Source: Rossellomorea vietnamensis
GTDB lineage: Bacteria > Bacillota > Bacilli > Bacillales > Bacillaceae_B
NCBI RefSeq assembly: GCF_008180615.1
Contig: NZ_VTEH01000002.1
Span: 62,064-126,063 of the forward strand
Direction of reading: 5' to 3'
Length of the DNA stretch: 64,000 bases
The translations under genes and the position numbers were made by a program. The notes beneath the pieces were generated by a model. That model was given only the letters and a program-made list of their open reading frames with translations. It was not told the DNA's origin and made no database searches. Below are positions 39,507-48,566 of the stretch, in pieces. Numbering within the stretch: the first letter of the stretch is position 1; each line of letters opens with the position of its first letter.

Positions 39507-40718
39507 TTAATAGCCCTGAACATTGTTGAAGATTTCGAACATCGGCACCATGATGGACGTGACGATGGTCCCAACCAAAGCGGCGAGGAAGACGATCATC
39601 AGCGGCTCTATTAGTGATTTTAAGCGGTCTGTGCTATTTTCGACTTCTTTCTCATAGAAGTCTGCGACTTTTCCGAGCATGGAATCCAGTGAGCCGGTTG
39701 TTTCTCCGATTGCAATCATTTGAGTGACGAGCGGCGGAAACGCCCAGTGCTTTTTCATCGGCTCTGTTAGCGATGTCCCTTTCTCCAGGGAATCTCTAGA
39801 TTGGCGGAGAACTCTGGCGACCACTTCATTCTCGACGACCTTCTCGACGATAGCCAAGGCCTGCAGAATCGGAACCGAGCTGGAGAATAGCGAGCTGAGT
39901 GTCCTTGTCATTCGCGCTAATGCCGCTTTTTGGATCATGCTCCCGAAGATTGGCATTCGCAACATTGCATAGTCAAAATAATATTTCGTCTTACTGTTTC
40001 TCTTTATCGCCATGATGCCGGCTGCAAATGCTAGCATGGACGCCGTAACCAGATACCAATACTTCTGCATGAATTCACTGGAACCCAGCACGAATTGCGT
40101 GATGGCAGGAAGCTCGCCTCCGAAGTCTGAAAGCATCGTGACAAAGGTCGGTACTACGGCCACCAGCAGGAAGATGACGACCGCAATTGCGATGACTCCC
40201 ACCACCGCTGGATAAGCAAGGGCGGAAACGATCTTCTGCTTTGTCATATGCTGCTTTTCATAGTGTGTGGCAAGGCTCTCAAGCGTTTCGTCCAGGCTTC
40301 CTGATGCTTCTCCGGCCCTGATCATGTTGATCAGCATCGATTCAAAGATCCTTCTGTGCTTGGCAAGTGCATCCGAGAGCGGGTTTCCGTCTTTCAATTC
40401 TGACTGCACTTCAACCAGCGCTCTGCCTAAAGGTTTGCTTTCTGTCTGCGAGGAAAGGATGTCCGTTGCGTCCACAACGGTTACCCCTGCCTGCAGAAGG
40501 GTCGCAAACTGTCTTAAAAAAATGACCATGTGCTGAAGCTTGACCGGGTTTCCGATCGCAATATCCTTGGTCAGCAAGGTTTCCGGAACTTCACTCATCT
40601 CGATGACCCGGATGCCCTGGTTCTTCAGTTTGAGCATCGCTTCCCTTGTCGAGCCTGCTGTTAATATCCCTGACTTCTTGCCCGTCCGTCCGCGCCCTGT
40701 ATACTTAAAGCGCGCCAT
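39507..40718 (-). CDS. pilC: Type IV pilus inner-membrane platform protein PilC
   Basis: A 403-residue member of the GspF/PilC family with two repeated cytosolic helical domains (each with the motif pattern FLRQFATLLQAGVTVVDA and LARMTRTLSSLFSSSVPILQ) and three transmembrane helices (about residues 170-200, 218-240 and 375-400). It transmits ATPase motion to the growing pilus. Its ATG directly follows the pilT stop codon. Confidence 0.95.
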   Translation of the reverse strand: MARFKYTGRGRTGKKSGILTAGSTREAMLKLKNQGIRVIEMSEVPETLLTKDIAIGNPVKLQHMVIFLRQFATLLQAGVTVVDATDILSSQTESKPLGRALVEVQSELKDGNPLSDALAKHRRIFESMLINMIRAGEASGSLDETLESLATHYEKQHMTKQKIVSALAYPAVVGVIAIAVVIFLLVAVVPTFVTMLSDFGGELPAITQFVLGSSEFMQKYWYLVTASMLAFAAGIMAIKRNSKTKYYFDYAMLRMPIFGSMIQKAALARMTRTLSSLFSSSVPILQALAIVEKVVENEVVARVLRQSRDSLEKGTSLTEPMKKHWAFPPLVTQMIAIGETTGSLDSMLGKVADFYEKEVENSTDRLKSLIEPLMIVFLAALVGTIVTSIMVPMFEIFNNVQGY

Positions 40719-41771
40719 CTAGGTCGTCTGCTCCATTTCGATATAAGGAAAGGCCGATTCCCGGGAGATGATACCGGATTCATACAGGTTTCTGATGCTG
40801 GACGACATGAGATGCATCCCCAACCCTTTTGAGGTTTGCAGAATATTATCAATCTGGTGGACCTTTTCGGAGCGGATCAGGTTGGCGATCGCCGGATTAT
40901 TGACGAGAAGCTCGGTTGCCGCTCTCCGCCCTTTTTTATCAACCGTCGGAAACAGCCTTTGCGACAGAATAGCAACAAGTACAGAAGCGAGCTGGATCCT
41001 GACCTGGGCCTGCTGTTCAGGAGGAAACACATCCACAATCCGCTCGATCGTTGCTGCCGAACTGGACGTATGTAAGGTAGCAAATACAAGATGCCCTGTT
41101 TCAGCAGCCGTGATCGCCGTATGAATCGTTTCCAGATCTCGCATTTCTCCAACAAGAATGATGTCCGGATCCTGGCGGAGCGCACTGCGGAGCCCTCTAG
41201 AAAAATTTTTCGTATCAAACCCGACTTCACGCTGGTCGATGATGGAACTGCCATGTTTGTGCAGATACTCGATAGGATCCTCAAGTGTAATTACATGCTT
41301 GCGCATGGTCCGGTTCACATGGTCGATCATCGACGCAAGCGTAGTCGATTTTCCGCTTCCCGTCGGACCTGTCACAAGGACAAGACCCTGCGGCTTTTCG
41401 GTGATTTTTTTCAGCACCGGAGGAAGGGATAAGTCATCAATGCTCGGGATGCTTGTCGGCACAATCCTGATGGCAAGCGAAATGCAGGAGCGCTGCTGAT
41501 AAACGTTGATCCGGAAACGTGATATACCCGGAATGCCATAGGAAAAGTCAAGCTCGCCCTGATCCATAAACATCTTCCAGAGATCTTCTGGGACGATTGA
41601 CTTGGCCATTCCCTCTGTGTCAGCGGGCTTCAGAATGTCTTTGCCATATTTCTTCAGGTCTCCATGAAGACGGAACACAGGAGGCGCGCCGACAGTCAAG
41701 TGTATATCGGATGCCTTTAGCTCGTATGCTGAACGCAATAAATAGTCGATTTTTTCTTTCACTTCTATCAC
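40719..41771 (-). CDS. pilT: Type IV pilus retraction ATPase PilT
   Basis: A 350-residue hexameric ATPase. It has the N-terminal PAS-like domain (ELKASDIHLTVGAPPVFRLHG), Walker A GPTGSGKST (residues 135-143), Asp box TLEDPIEYLH, Walker B ILVGEMRDLET, His box FATLHTSS and the PilT-type C-terminus (ISRESAF region). It powers pilus retraction and so separates this system from the competence pseudopilus, which has no PilT. The GTG start is adjacent to the pilB stop codon. Confidence 0.95.
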   Translation of the reverse strand: MIEVKEKIDYLLRSAYELKASDIHLTVGAPPVFRLHGDLKKYGKDILKPADTEGMAKSIVPEDLWKMFMDQGELDFSYGIPGISRFRINVYQQRSCISLAIRIVPTSIPSIDDLSLPPVLKKITEKPQGLVLVTGPTGSGKSTTLASMIDHVNRTMRKHVITLEDPIEYLHKHGSSIIDQREVGFDTKNFSRGLRSALRQDPDIILVGEMRDLETIHTAITAAETGHLVFATLHTSSSAATIERIVDVFPPEQQAQVRIQLASVLVAILSQRLFPTVDKKGRRAATELLVNNPAIANLIRSEKVHQIDNILQTSKGLGMHLMSSSIRNLYESGIISRESAFPYIEMEQTT

Positions 41772-43433
41772 CTATTCTGAAATGGCTACCCGAAGGATCT
41801 CTTCGGTTGTCGTCAAGCCTTGTTTTACTTTCAATAATCCATCATCGACGAGGAAGATGGTCTTGTTTTTGACTGCATGCTCACGCAGCTTGGAAAACGA
41901 TTCGCCATTTAATATGACTTTTCTCATGTCTTCATTCATCACAAGGACTTCATGGATGGCCAGGCGCCCTTTATAGCCTGTCATATTGCAGGAAGAACAC
42001 CCTTCGCCCCTCATGATTTTATCGATCTTCATTCCTCTTTTAGCAAAGATTTCGACTTCCCGTTTACTCGGCTCATGTTCTCGGCCGCAGTCACGGCATA
42101 CTTTCCGGACAAGACGCTGAGCGACAATTCCGCTCAATGAAGAAGCGACAAGGAATGGCTCCACTCCCATGTCCAGCAGCCTTGTGACGGTTCCGAGAGA
42201 ATCGTTGGTGTGAATGGTGCTAAGTACAAGGTGTCCTGTCAAAGAAGCCCTGATCGAGACTTCCACTGTTTCCTTATCACGTATTTCCCCGACCATGATG
42301 ATGTTCGGATCCTGACGGAGAATGGCCCGCAAGCCCTTGGCAAATGTAAGACCGACGTTGGGGTTTACCCCAATCTGGTTGATGCCTTCGAGCTGGTACT
42401 CAACAGGATCTTCAACCGTGATGATATTGACTTCTTCACTGTTCAAGTGGTTTAAAGCCGCATAGAGTGTTGAAGACTTACCCGATCCGGTTGGACCTGT
42501 AATCAGGACAATTCCTGTCGGCTGCTTGATCATATCCATGAACCGCTTGAAATTCAGTTTGTTGAATCCAAGCTGACTGATATCATTTAATGCAGAGCTG
42601 AGATCAAGTATCCTCATGACGACCTTTTCACCGAATACGGTTGGCAGTGTGGAAACACGGAGATCGACCGGCCTGTAATCTACATTGGTTTTGATCCTGC
42701 CGTCCTGCGGGACCCTGAACTCTGTGATATCAAGGTTGGCCATGATCTTGATCCTGGCAATCAGCATGCTTTGCATATGCTTCGGCAGATTTCTTTCTGT
42801 TCTCAATACACCATCAATTCGATAACGTATCGCTACCTTCGTCTCCTGGGGATCGATATGGATATCACTTGCCTTCTGGGTCACTGCGTTCGAAAGGAGC
42901 TGATTGACAAGCTTAACGATCGGCGAATCCTGGTCGACAATTGTCTGTTCTTCTATATTGCTCTTTTCAGGTTTATCATTGACCAGTTCTTCAAAGCCTT
43001 CTTCGGTATCATAGTACTTGGTGACAGCCCTAAGGATATCATCTTTCGTTGCAATTGCTGTTTCAATTTGAAAGCCTGTCGACAGCCTTAGGTCCTCTAT
43101 GGCATAGAAGTCCATGGGATCTGACATGGCGACATAAAGCTTCTCACCTTCTTTTTTCAAAGGAATCATGAGGTTCCGTTTAGCCTCTTCCTTTGGGATC
43201 AGGTGAAAAAGATTTGTATCAAAAGGATAACGGTATAAGCTGACGTGCGGGATACCCAGCTGAAACTCGAGGACCTCGATCAGCTGCTGTTCGGTAATAT
43301 ATCCCTTTTGCAGCAGGGCATCTCCAAGCTTTTGCCCCGGTTCTTTTTCCTGCAGGGCCATATTAAGTTTTTCTTCTGAAATTAAGCCCGCTTCCACTAA
43401 AAGATCTCCGAGCCTCTTCCTGGTCTGTACCAT
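41772..43433 (-). CDS. pilB: Type IV pilus extension ATPase PilB with MshEN c-di-GMP motifs
   Basis: A 553-residue GspE-type ATPase. Residues 7-30 and 35-58 are two consecutive copies of the MshEN pattern (RLGxxLVxxGxIxxxxLxxxLxxQ), known to bind cyclic-di-GMP in MshE and related PilB proteins. Agreement is strong, with R replaced by K in the second copy and Q by K in the first. N2 and ATPase domains follow with Walker A GPTGSGKSS (313-321), DPVEYQ, VGEIRDKETV and the zinc tetracysteine (CRDC, CSSC). It drives pilus extension in the cytosol. Confidence 0.95.
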   Translation of the reverse strand: MVQTRKRLGDLLVEAGLISEEKLNMALQEKEPGQKLGDALLQKGYITEQQLIEVLEFQLGIPHVSLYRYPFDTNLFHLIPKEEAKRNLMIPLKKEGEKLYVAMSDPMDFYAIEDLRLSTGFQIETAIATKDDILRAVTKYYDTEEGFEELVNDKPEKSNIEEQTIVDQDSPIVKLVNQLLSNAVTQKASDIHIDPQETKVAIRYRIDGVLRTERNLPKHMQSMLIARIKIMANLDITEFRVPQDGRIKTNVDYRPVDLRVSTLPTVFGEKVVMRILDLSSALNDISQLGFNKLNFKRFMDMIKQPTGIVLITGPTGSGKSSTLYAALNHLNSEEVNIITVEDPVEYQLEGINQIGVNPNVGLTFAKGLRAILRQDPNIIMVGEIRDKETVEVSIRASLTGHLVLSTIHTNDSLGTVTRLLDMGVEPFLVASSLSGIVAQRLVRKVCRDCGREHEPSKREVEIFAKRGMKIDKIMRGEGCSSCNMTGYKGRLAIHEVLVMNEDMRKVILNGESFSKLREHAVKNKTIFLVDDGLLKVKQGLTTTEEILRVAISE

Positions 43434-43462
43434 CCAATCACCAGCTTATCTAATTTTCTAGT

Positions 43463-44881
43463 TCATTTTTTTTTTTCTTCGTCTGCTTTTTCATCTTTTC
43501 CATTGGTCTCGGCTGTACCTGTATCATTTTGAGAGGAAGCTGATCCCTCGCTGGCTTTTCCGTCCGCGGAAGATCCGCCCGCATTGTCATCCTCTGATGA
43601 ATTATTCTCATTAGTAGAGTCATCACTGCTTCCTGAATTCGGCGGAGGTCCGCTTGTTTCTGTGGAATCTGATTCTTCATTACTATCTGTCAAAGGAGTA
43701 TCGACAATATCTTTTTCATCTACATCTTCCGGCGCTTCTTCCAGACTATGAATCTCGATTCTATGTACAGGCGGATAAAAATCTTCCGCAATCAGTTTTT
43801 CTTCCATTACTTCCCCATTTTCACCGATACTCTGGCGGAACACTTTGATCAGGACGCCTTTCCTTCCTTCTTCAGGCACCTGCACCACATTCTTCTCGAG
43901 AAATGGATTGTACTGGACGATTTTCTTTTGAGGAAATTCCTCTTTGTCCTTCAGTGATACCTTGTAGTCCGTTGCCAATGGAAAGCCGATCAGCTTGGCG
44001 TACAGCTGATTGTCGAGAAGCTCAAGGGCAATGAGGTAATCGTTATTATTTGGATTGGCAAAAACAAAATCCTGGCTGCTTGCACTATCGATTTTTGCCT
44101 CGTAGCCGAGCTCTATTTCTGCAGGCAGGTCCGGGCTGGTATTTCGTTCAATGATAGAAAAATTGGACTGCAGGACCAGCTTATAGAAAAGCGAAGTGAT
44201 GACACTGAGTTCTTCACCCTTTTCATTGCCGGTAAAACCGTTTTCCTCCAAGTGACGGAGGAACGAGAATTCTGTGCCCTGCTTCACAGTAATCTGCGGA
44301 AAGGCTTCTACGAATCTCTTAATTTCGGGGGTGACCGTGATTTTTTCCGAAAGAGCTTCGGCTGTCACTTCCTCCACACTTCCCTTTTCAAAATAATCAC
44401 TGAGGGAAATGACAGAGCTGCTTGGCAGCATGGACGCCTGGCCGATCAGGTCCTGCTCCAACGAAGCGGTATCCATTTCTTCAACAGACATATCGGGATA
44501 GGCTGTTTTCAATTGGTCCATAAGTGTTTCCATGTCTACAGTGACAGCCAGAGGAGTGGTTCCTCCCCCGCTGGCATTCTGCATGCTTTGATTGATATCA
44601 ATGGAAAATAGAGCAAGATCTATATCCGTTTCCACTCCGGAAAGTTCGGCTGTCATGATTGCTGATGCTTTCCATTCGGCTGCCGCTAGCGCAAGGGCCT
44701 CTTTAGCCTCCTGCTGGGACTGCCCTCCTACATTGATGGAAGCCACCATTGTGGACGGCTGAAACAAATCTGCCTCTGTAAATTTATTCAGTGCAAAAGA
44801 GCCTGCATGGGAAAAACCGAAAATAAAGACGGTGGCAGAGAGTAGCGGGATGAATACTTTCTTAATTGGTCTGTTCTCCAT
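43463..44881 (-). CDS. VanW/G5-like secreted or membrane-anchored protein in the pilus operon
   Basis: A 472-residue protein with an N-terminal hydrophobic signal or anchor (residues about 10-30) and a variable region. A VanW-like segment follows (residues about 190-300; QGTEFSFLRHLEENGFTG, SLFYKLVLQSNFSIIERNTS), then a G5-like beta domain (QYNPFLEKNVVQVPEEGRKG to KLIAEDFYPPVHRIEI). The C-terminal 90 residues are a Ser/Asp/Glu/Asn-rich tail ending EEKKK. The typical VanW motif GGGxCQxST is missing. It lies 30 bp upstream of pilB. A wall-crossing or wall-binding accessory role is guesswork. Confidence 0.7.
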   Translation of the reverse strand: MENRPIKKVFIPLLSATVFIFGFSHAGSFALNKFTEADLFQPSTMVASINVGGQSQQEAKEALALAAAEWKASAIMTAELSGVETDIDLALFSIDINQSMQNASGGGTTPLAVTVDMETLMDQLKTAYPDMSVEEMDTASLEQDLIGQASMLPSSSVISLSDYFEKGSVEEVTAEALSEKITVTPEIKRFVEAFPQITVKQGTEFSFLRHLEENGFTGNEKGEELSVITSLFYKLVLQSNFSIIERNTSPDLPAEIELGYEAKIDSASSQDFVFANPNNNDYLIALELLDNQLYAKLIGFPLATDYKVSLKDKEEFPQKKIVQYNPFLEKNVVQVPEEGRKGVLIKVFRQSIGENGEVMEEKLIAEDFYPPVHRIEIHSLEEAPEDVDEKDIVDTPLTDSNEESDSTETSGPPPNSGSSDDSTNENNSSEDDNAGGSSADGKASEGSASSQNDTGTAETNGKDEKADEEKKK

Positions 44882-44904
44882 GTCAATTTAACGCTCCTTT
44901 TACA

Positions 44905-45642
44905 TTATTCTTGTGTATTCATCGTCAATTCAACGAATACGGACGGTCCTTCACTTTGTGCTCTGGAGATGTCCTCTTCAGTCAGGATGGTACCATTCGA
45001 GATGATGGTTTCTCCTGAAACACCCAGGATATCTTTAGTGACACGCTTTCCTTTCAACAGGCCGGCCTGCTTGTTTCTGATGTTTTTTAAATCGCTTGAC
45101 GGGTTCTCTTCAAGATTCAAATCAGGCTCTTCTTGAGTTTCAGGAAGCAGTTCTTCCACAGAATCCATAAAGCGGCCTGCTGAATCTTCCTTGACGATCA
45201 AGATATCTTTTCCGTAAGTGAGGATTTGTTCGGATGACAGCACCTTTTCACTTTCTTTCATACTTACAAGAATACCGATGATATATCCTGTTTCATCATC
45301 CACAAAGTACTCTTTCGCTTCACCGATCAATTGGCCTTTTCTAGACATGACCTTTGTATCATTGATGCGGATTTTCTTGTTCACCAGCGCGTTTGCGATC
45401 GGAATTTCATTCAAGTCGATGACAGCATTCCCGTTTTCAACGGTGACTGCATATTCCCCGATGCCGATTACTTTTTTAAAAGGGATGGCTTTAACGCTTA
45501 CCTGCCAATCTTCATGCTCGATCGTAAGGAAGTCGACTGATCCTTTTTCAGGATTCACAACAAGGGATTTAACACTCCCAATTTCCACTCCATCGGCGAT
45601 ACTGATAATCGGCAAACTTAAAATCTCTGTACTCTTCTTCAT
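44905..45642 (-). CDS. PRC-barrel domain protein in the pilus operon
   Basis: A 245-residue soluble protein with two PRC-barrel-like beta domains: residues about 5-85 (ILSLPIISIADGVEIGSVKS) and 90-160 (KVMSRKGQLIGEAKEYFVDD). A linker and a short C-terminal domain follow. PRC barrels occur in RNA-maturation, photosynthetic and polar or spore proteins, so the function here is not predictable. It is placed between the acidic membrane protein and the VanW-like gene with gaps of 10 and 23 bp, so it is almost certainly expressed with them. Confidence 0.75.
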   Translation of the reverse strand: MKKSTEILSLPIISIADGVEIGSVKSLVVNPEKGSVDFLTIEHEDWQVSVKAIPFKKVIGIGEYAVTVENGNAVIDLNEIPIANALVNKKIRINDTKVMSRKGQLIGEAKEYFVDDETGYIIGILVSMKESEKVLSSEQILTYGKDILIVKEDSAGRFMDSVEELLPETQEEPDLNLEENPSSDLKNIRNKQAGLLKGKRVTKDILGVSGETIISNGTILTEEDISRAQSEGPSVFVELTMNTQE

Positions 45643-45652
45643 ATTACTGCAC

Positions 45653-47263
45653 CTATTCCCTTCCGTTTAACAACTCTTGTTTTATGATATTCTTCCATGC
45701 CATTTCTTTATAATCATTCAATTCACTCTTCAACAGCGGGTAAGTCATGAATCTCTCTTCCATTCCTTCTATAAAAGCTTTCATCTTCTTGAATTCCCGG
45801 GATTCATGATAGCGCTGAATCAATTGCTGTGATAGAACATAGAAATCCCGGTCATGAAGTTCAGGCTGCATATACTGCGCTGCTAATGCTTCAAACTCTT
45901 CAAGAGACATCTTGTTTCGATAGTAAGCCAGTTCTTCCGCTATGGTTTGGATGATCAAGGTCTGCAGCTGGGCGTTCTCTCGTTTCTGCTCCTGCTGAGT
46001 TTCCTCCTCAATGCCCTCCTCAGCGTGATCCTGGTGAGAATCAGCCGGCAGAATCATCATCTCGCCATCATCAGTCAGGTCTGATAAGAGAACAGGCTGG
46101 AGTTCTTCCTCCTGCTCTTCAACCACTTCCGCTGATTCGCCGGAAACCTGAATTTCATTTTGGTCTGACCTGATTTTATCTTCAGACTCTTCTATTTCTA
46201 AAAGGTCTTCGGCCAACACTGGCTCTTCTGGTTCTTCGATTTCATTCATGCTTTCTTCCAGCGGGCTGAGCACTTTCAATTGGGGTTCATCCTCAGATGG
46301 AGACGACATTAAGAATTGAGCTTCTAATTCAGTCAATTCTCCTAAATCATGCTCCTCGGCGGAAACTTCAGCTTCTTCAGCCTGTATCTCTGCTTCATCG
46401 TCAATACTGTGCTCAAAGTCCATTTCTAGTATTTCCGATTTATCTTCAGCAGGTTCTGATTCATCCGACAGCTCAATCAACAACTCGATTTCACTAAGCT
46501 CTTCATCGTCTTCCTCAACATCCACTGACTTCCACTCCTCGACAGTATCGTTAAGTTTAAGTTCATCGAGTGGCTCTTCTGCCTCCACGACTGCTTCATC
46601 GTGATTTTGATTATGTATAGGTTCTGCAAGTTCCCCTTCTTCCTGACTAATCAGCATTTCAATTTCACTTAAATTTTCATCGGATGAAGGTTGAAATGAA
46701 ACCTCTTCAAGTATGCTTTCTTCTTTATCTTCAATGTCTTGTGCAGCATCTTCTTGGATTTCCGGCACGTCAGCCTCTTCCTTTATATCGTACAAAGTGC
46801 TTTCGTTTTCAGTAAGCAAAGGAATTTCTTCAAGATCTTCGTTTATGAATTCCACTCTTGTCTCGCTTTCTGCCGGGGCTTCTTCTTGAGGAGCTTCCGG
46901 TTCTTCCAGAGTGCTTTCGGCAAACCCTGGTTCTTCTTCCGCTGATGTAAAGAGAACCTTCTCAGGTCTGTCTGCAGCGGTATCAGCCTCAGCGTTATTT
47001 CTATCCTGCACACCTTCTTCTGCAAGCAAAATAGGGCCAAAACGGTTTCCAATCATAACGGAGGATACAATGACTAAAATGAATAATATAATGGCAACCA
47101 GCCCAAGTGGATATTGGTTGGAGGCAAGCAAACCCAGAAGAGAGATCAAAAGCCCTCCCCCAGCTATCCAGACCTTTCCTTTCCTGGTCATCGCACCAGG
47201 CATGAATAACAGGACAGGCAGCAATAAAACAAATGCTATTAACGCAAAAATATATTCCTCCAT
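45653..47263 (-). CDS. Very acidic membrane protein, first gene of the pilus operon
   Basis: Not a recognised family. The 536-residue protein has an N-terminal membrane region with three hydrophobic helices (residues about 3-20, 31-48 and 52-72). A Glu/Asp/Ser-rich, low-complexity stretch of some 330 residues follows, then a compact helical C-terminus (about residues 425-535; YYRNKMSLEEFEALAAQYMQ, IQRYHESREFKKMKAFIEGM). The layout (membrane anchor, acidic linker, helical head) recalls FimV-like organisers only in outline. GGGAG precedes the ATG. It is divergent from the minor pilin operon across 114 bp. Confidence 0.75.
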   Translation of the reverse strand: MEEYIFALIAFVLLLPVLLFMPGAMTRKGKVWIAGGGLLISLLGLLASNQYPLGLVAIILFILVIVSSVMIGNRFGPILLAEEGVQDRNNAEADTAADRPEKVLFTSAEEEPGFAESTLEEPEAPQEEAPAESETRVEFINEDLEEIPLLTENESTLYDIKEEADVPEIQEDAAQDIEDKEESILEEVSFQPSSDENLSEIEMLISQEEGELAEPIHNQNHDEAVVEAEEPLDELKLNDTVEEWKSVDVEEDDEELSEIELLIELSDESEPAEDKSEILEMDFEHSIDDEAEIQAEEAEVSAEEHDLGELTELEAQFLMSSPSEDEPQLKVLSPLEESMNEIEEPEEPVLAEDLLEIEESEDKIRSDQNEIQVSGESAEVVEEQEEELQPVLLSDLTDDGEMMILPADSHQDHAEEGIEEETQQEQKRENAQLQTLIIQTIAEELAYYRNKMSLEEFEALAAQYMQPELHDRDFYVLSQQLIQRYHESREFKKMKAFIEGMEERFMTYPLLKSELNDYKEMAWKNIIKQELLNGRE

Positions 47264-47340
47264 TTTCTCACTCCCTTCAGCATGTATTAATTTTCTATGA
47301 AATTAGTACTACTTCTACATTATTCGACTCATAGTTATTG

Positions 47341-47346
47341 TATAAT
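47341..47346 (+). promoter_or_regulatory. Candidate -10 box of the minor pilin operon
   Basis: A consensus TATAAT lies 32 bp before the first minor prepilin ATG, in the 114-bp divergent region. No good -35 box stands at 16-18 bp, so an activator or another sigma factor may be needed. Confidence 0.45.
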
Positions 47347-47377
47347 AAACTTAGGCAATTTGAAAGAAGGTGGCGGA

Positions 47378-47884
47378 ATGAAACTGTCAAATATCTTCAG
47401 AAATAACCAAGGTTTGACACTAATTGAGGTTTTAGTCTCAGTAACTCTATTGAGCACGGTGCTATTAGTCTTTTTAAATTTTTTCTTCCAGGCAGGTACA
47501 TATACCAATATGAATCAAAAAAAGACAGTGGCCGTCAATGTTGCCAGAAACGCCTTGATGCATATGGAAAGCCAGAGTTTTCTTGAAGTTAAAAGAGAAT
47601 TTTCCGAAGTCAATGAAGGCACCGCCTCTCCTGATGACCACTTATTGAATCTGAAACTATGTGATGATACTAGATATGAGACTTTCGGAAATGAAGAAAG
47701 TCCCCCTGATACTTGTGAAGATATTCCTATTAATGGAACTTCCTATAAAGTGACTATAAAATCCAAAGCTTCTCAAGAGCTGGATTACTATATACCGATC
47801 ACGGCAGAAGTGAGGTGGACGGCAAATGATAAGGAATTCGATACATCGGTTGGCGGAACGGTTAAAAGCGAAGACATTCGATGA
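47378..47884 (+). CDS. Minor type IV prepilin (PilV/GspI-like)
   Basis: A 168-residue prepilin. The leader MKLSNIFRNNQG is cut before LTLIEVLVSVTLLSTVLLVF with Glu5. The globular domain has a cysteine pair (KLCDD, DTCED) and a C-terminal beta region. ATG 47378 is chosen because GAAGGTGG precedes it; the frame open from 47297 starts inside the promoter region. It overlaps the next gene by 59 bp. It is divergent from the main pilus operon. Confidence 0.88.
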   Translation: MKLSNIFRNNQGLTLIEVLVSVTLLSTVLLVFLNFFFQAGTYTNMNQKKTVAVNVARNALMHMESQSFLEVKREFSEVNEGTASPDDHLLNLKLCDDTRYETFGNEESPPDTCEDIPINGTSYKVTIKSKASQELDYYIPITAEVRWTANDKEFDTSVGGTVKSEDIR

Positions 47885-48467
47885 AGATGGCTTCACACTC
47901 ATCGAACTGCTTCTCACATTGGCGATTTCGGCCATACTGCTTCCCGTTATATACGGCACCTTTTTGACAGGATATAAGATTTACGAAAAGGTCAGCATAG
48001 AAGGCCAGCTCAGGGAGGATGCCGACTATGTTTCGGCCATGCTGATGAATTCACTGTATTCGACTCCTTTTGACTATGTGGACGAATGCGGGGACGAGGA
48101 TAACTGTCTTATTTTCGTCGACAATATTGCGACTGCTCAAAACCCCTACAATCCTGAGGTAATAGATCAGGATAAAGAGAGAGAAACAGACGACATAAAG
48201 TCCTTTAAGATACGATTAATAGAGAAGGACGGAATACAAGTATGGGAAACAAGCAGCGGAACAATTAACACCCCTTCTGATTTCCGGGACTCTGAAATCA
48301 GTTTTGCTTGTTCGAACCCTAATCAAGACGATTTTGAAGACGATGAGGACGAGGATACAAAGAAAGAAAAATGTACCAATGCCATTATTAAGCTGAACTT
48401 CTCAATAGCTCATGAGAATGAGGACCGAAATGAACAGCTCATTCTTCGAAGCCAATTCGGATTTTAG
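47826..48467 (+). CDS. Minor type IV prepilin (PilW/GspJ-like)
   Basis: A 213-residue prepilin with leader ending KTFDEDG, mature FTLIELLLTLAISAILLPVI and Glu5. The C-terminal domain has four cysteines (ECGDEDNC, FACSN, KKEKC) and an acidic run. The ATG at 47826 lies inside the previous gene with GAGGTGG 7 bp upstream, so the two are translationally coupled. By order, size and the overlapping arrangement it resembles the J-type minor pseudopilin. Confidence 0.85.
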   Translation: MIRNSIHRLAERLKAKTFDEDGFTLIELLLTLAISAILLPVIYGTFLTGYKIYEKVSIEGQLREDADYVSAMLMNSLYSTPFDYVDECGDEDNCLIFVDNIATAQNPYNPEVIDQDKERETDDIKSFKIRLIEKDGIQVWETSSGTINTPSDFRDSEISFACSNPNQDDFEDDEDEDTKKEKCTNAIIKLNFSIAHENEDRNEQLILRSQFGF

Positions 48468-48566
48468 ATACAAGCTGCTTCTGAAATATCATTGTCTCAT
48501 AGTGTTCCGCTATAATCTTAGACACCAGCAAAGTAACCAAAACAGCCTAAAGAAAGGAGGATACTC

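Noticed and set aside
47297..47377. Upstream extension of the first minor prepilin
   Set aside because: It would place 27 residues before the class III leader and run through the TATAAT promoter box. ATG 47378 has a proper SD.
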